The translations under genes were made by a program, and so were the position numbers. Shown one piece after another: positions 62,804 to 64,000 of a DNA stretch of 64,000 nt. The stretch comes from Coffea arabica (taxonomy: Eukaryota; Streptophyta; Magnoliopsida; Gentianales; Rubiaceae). Numbering within the stretch: the stretch's first letter is position 1; every line of letters starts with the position of its first letter. Location of the stretch: contig NC_092329.1 of assembly GCF_036785885.1 (NCBI RefSeq), positions 3,224,001 to 3,288,000 on the forward strand. The letters run 5' to 3'. The notes under the pieces were generated by a model, which saw only the letters and a program-made list of their open reading frames with translations, ran no database searches and was not told where the DNA came from.

Positions 62804-64000
62804 TTTGGGGATGAACACAACAATTGTTCTGTTGATAGCATTATACTTTCTCAAGGAAATCACAGAGGCACAAGTTGAAGGGCTGAAGTGTAGCTGAAGG
62901 TAAGGAAGCCAATTCTCCTGTAAGAACAGGATCTGATACCATGGTAATTGACTTCTTGAGTTGCTATTCTTTTTGTAGATATTGCAGCAGCGTTGTCACA
63001 TAATTTTGGATATTGTCATTTGTAAATGAGCGAGTCATCTGAAATCTAAAGTTTTGATACCAGGCTGTGTAACAATACCGCTCCAGAATGTACATAATAT
63101 TGCAACTGTGTAACAGTGGTCAAACTGCATACCACGTTTTGTAATGATAAAATGATTTTCACTCTTCTACTTGGACAGTTGGCAGCCAGCAGGTGTTCTG
63201 TAATTACAAGATTATGACATTCCTAATTAATGTATAATCCTGCAATTTTTTTTTTTTTTAAAAAACAGTAGGTACTTTGTTCTCCTTTCATCAAATGAAA
63301 AAATGATCAGAATATGGGTCATTCAATGTACGCATAGCTCACAATGACCCTTCAAAAGTAGTACTGACGTTTTACAATCTAACTGGAGGATAAACATTGC
63401 GTGTTATTCAATTGAAGAGCTTTACCATAAGCAAAGTTATTCTGGAAATTTGAAATCGAACTTATCCACCGGTGGAAAATTTGTCCTCCCCACCCCACCC
63501 TACCCTTAGCCCATTTTTTGTTCCTTATTGAGGAATAAGACAAGAACTCAGAGCACCACTTCACATCAGATAAGAGAATATACTTTCCCGACAGCTTATA
63601 GCAACAAAAGAAGCCTCATAAATCAGCTTCAAGTGAAAATGTACCAAGACAAACTTTACAGAATCTATTCTGGATATGTGGTCTGGAAAAAAAAATAAGA
63701 ATCAAGTCTTCTGCGGTATAGCTGTGTTGCAGCCATGAAAATGAAGGTTCGGATGATCAAGACGTTTATGCTTACAACGAAAGTGGAGCATTTAGATTTT
63801 TGGCTTTATTATAGAATACAGGCGTCCCCTCACCAATGTCGCTTTTACAGCAGGAATACGGTATTTATCAAGGCTTTGTCATGTTTGGGAATCAAATTCT
63901 CTACTTTTGTACTGTTTCCCTCCTAAAGGGGATCACCGAATTCCTAGTCAAGCACCTGAAACTTTTCACAATCATCACTACAAACTCCTCTGTCATCGGC
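62804..64000. other. 3' flank of the PPR gene to the window end
   Basis: Presumed PPR 3' UTR (to about 63150) and AT-rich spacer. In the last 70 bases a minus-strand frame reads ADDRGVCSDDCEKFQVLD then stop; it may be the 3' end of the next gene but is too short to call. Confidence 0.5.

Noticed and set aside
63920-64000. Possible last exon of a minus-strand gene running off the window
   Set aside because: Only 19 open codons before a stop; too short to distinguish from chance.

Overview
The window is nuclear DNA of a flowering plant, and a core eudicot fits best. The evidence is spliced genes with short AT-rich introns, plant-only gene families (plant-type GH35 beta-galactosidase with a lectin tail, DREB2-type AP2 factor, DYW-class PPR protein, papain-granulin protease), abundant MITEs and SINEs, and low-GC spacers. 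An asterid is possible but I cannot show it. No BLAST or alignment was run; family assignments rest on motifs and remembered homologues.

Nine protein-coding genes could be modelled, and every proposed exon chain closes in frame. In order: a purple acid phosphatase (+, 2411-5667, 8 exons); a DREB2D-like transcription factor (-, 11449-12222, intronless); an organellar Obg-type GTPase (-, 24226-29495, 10 exons); a LisH-CTLH-CRA (RanBPM-like) protein (-, 31377-34530, 7 exons); an XBCP3-like papain protease with a granulin domain (+, 37646-40560, 5 exons); a plastid-type LON-domain protein (-, 42962-43828, intronless); a thioredoxin h (+, 48238-50003, 3 exons); a beta-galactosidase (-, 51093-56306, 19 exons, probably one GC-AG intron); and a DYW-class PPR protein (+, 60143-62803, intronless). 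They do not form an operon or a metabolic cluster. LON, thioredoxin h and the PPR gene recall the Arabidopsis run At1g19740/At1g19730/At1g19720, and DREB2D plus LON recall the duplicated At1g75460-At1g75490 segment, so the right half looks like an old conserved gene order with the beta-galactosidase lying between members.

The spacers carry most of the unusual structure. 7.2-10.1 kb holds two related elements whose left halves are pyrimidine-rich and right halves purine-rich. 13.5-21.1 kb is a gene-free array of diverged local duplications; a 34-bp inverted motif (CGTGC...GCACG) recurs five times in it, and a MITE with a 9-bp target duplication sits in one duplicate while the other keeps the unoccupied site. 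A MITE family with GGGATAATTTCA ends and 9-bp target duplications occurs upstream of the LisH-CTLH-CRA and LON genes, with degenerate copies near 1.3-1.9 kb and 6.5 kb. Several SINE-like insertions have target duplications and poly(A) tails, and several of them end in (Y)GACAAAA.

I found no CRISPR array, rRNA, convincing tRNA, intact transposon ORF or LTR element, and no clearly new biological system. The best leads are the 13.5-21.1 kb array with its inverted motif, the GC-AG intron, and the two PHR1-type sites just upstream of the phosphatase.
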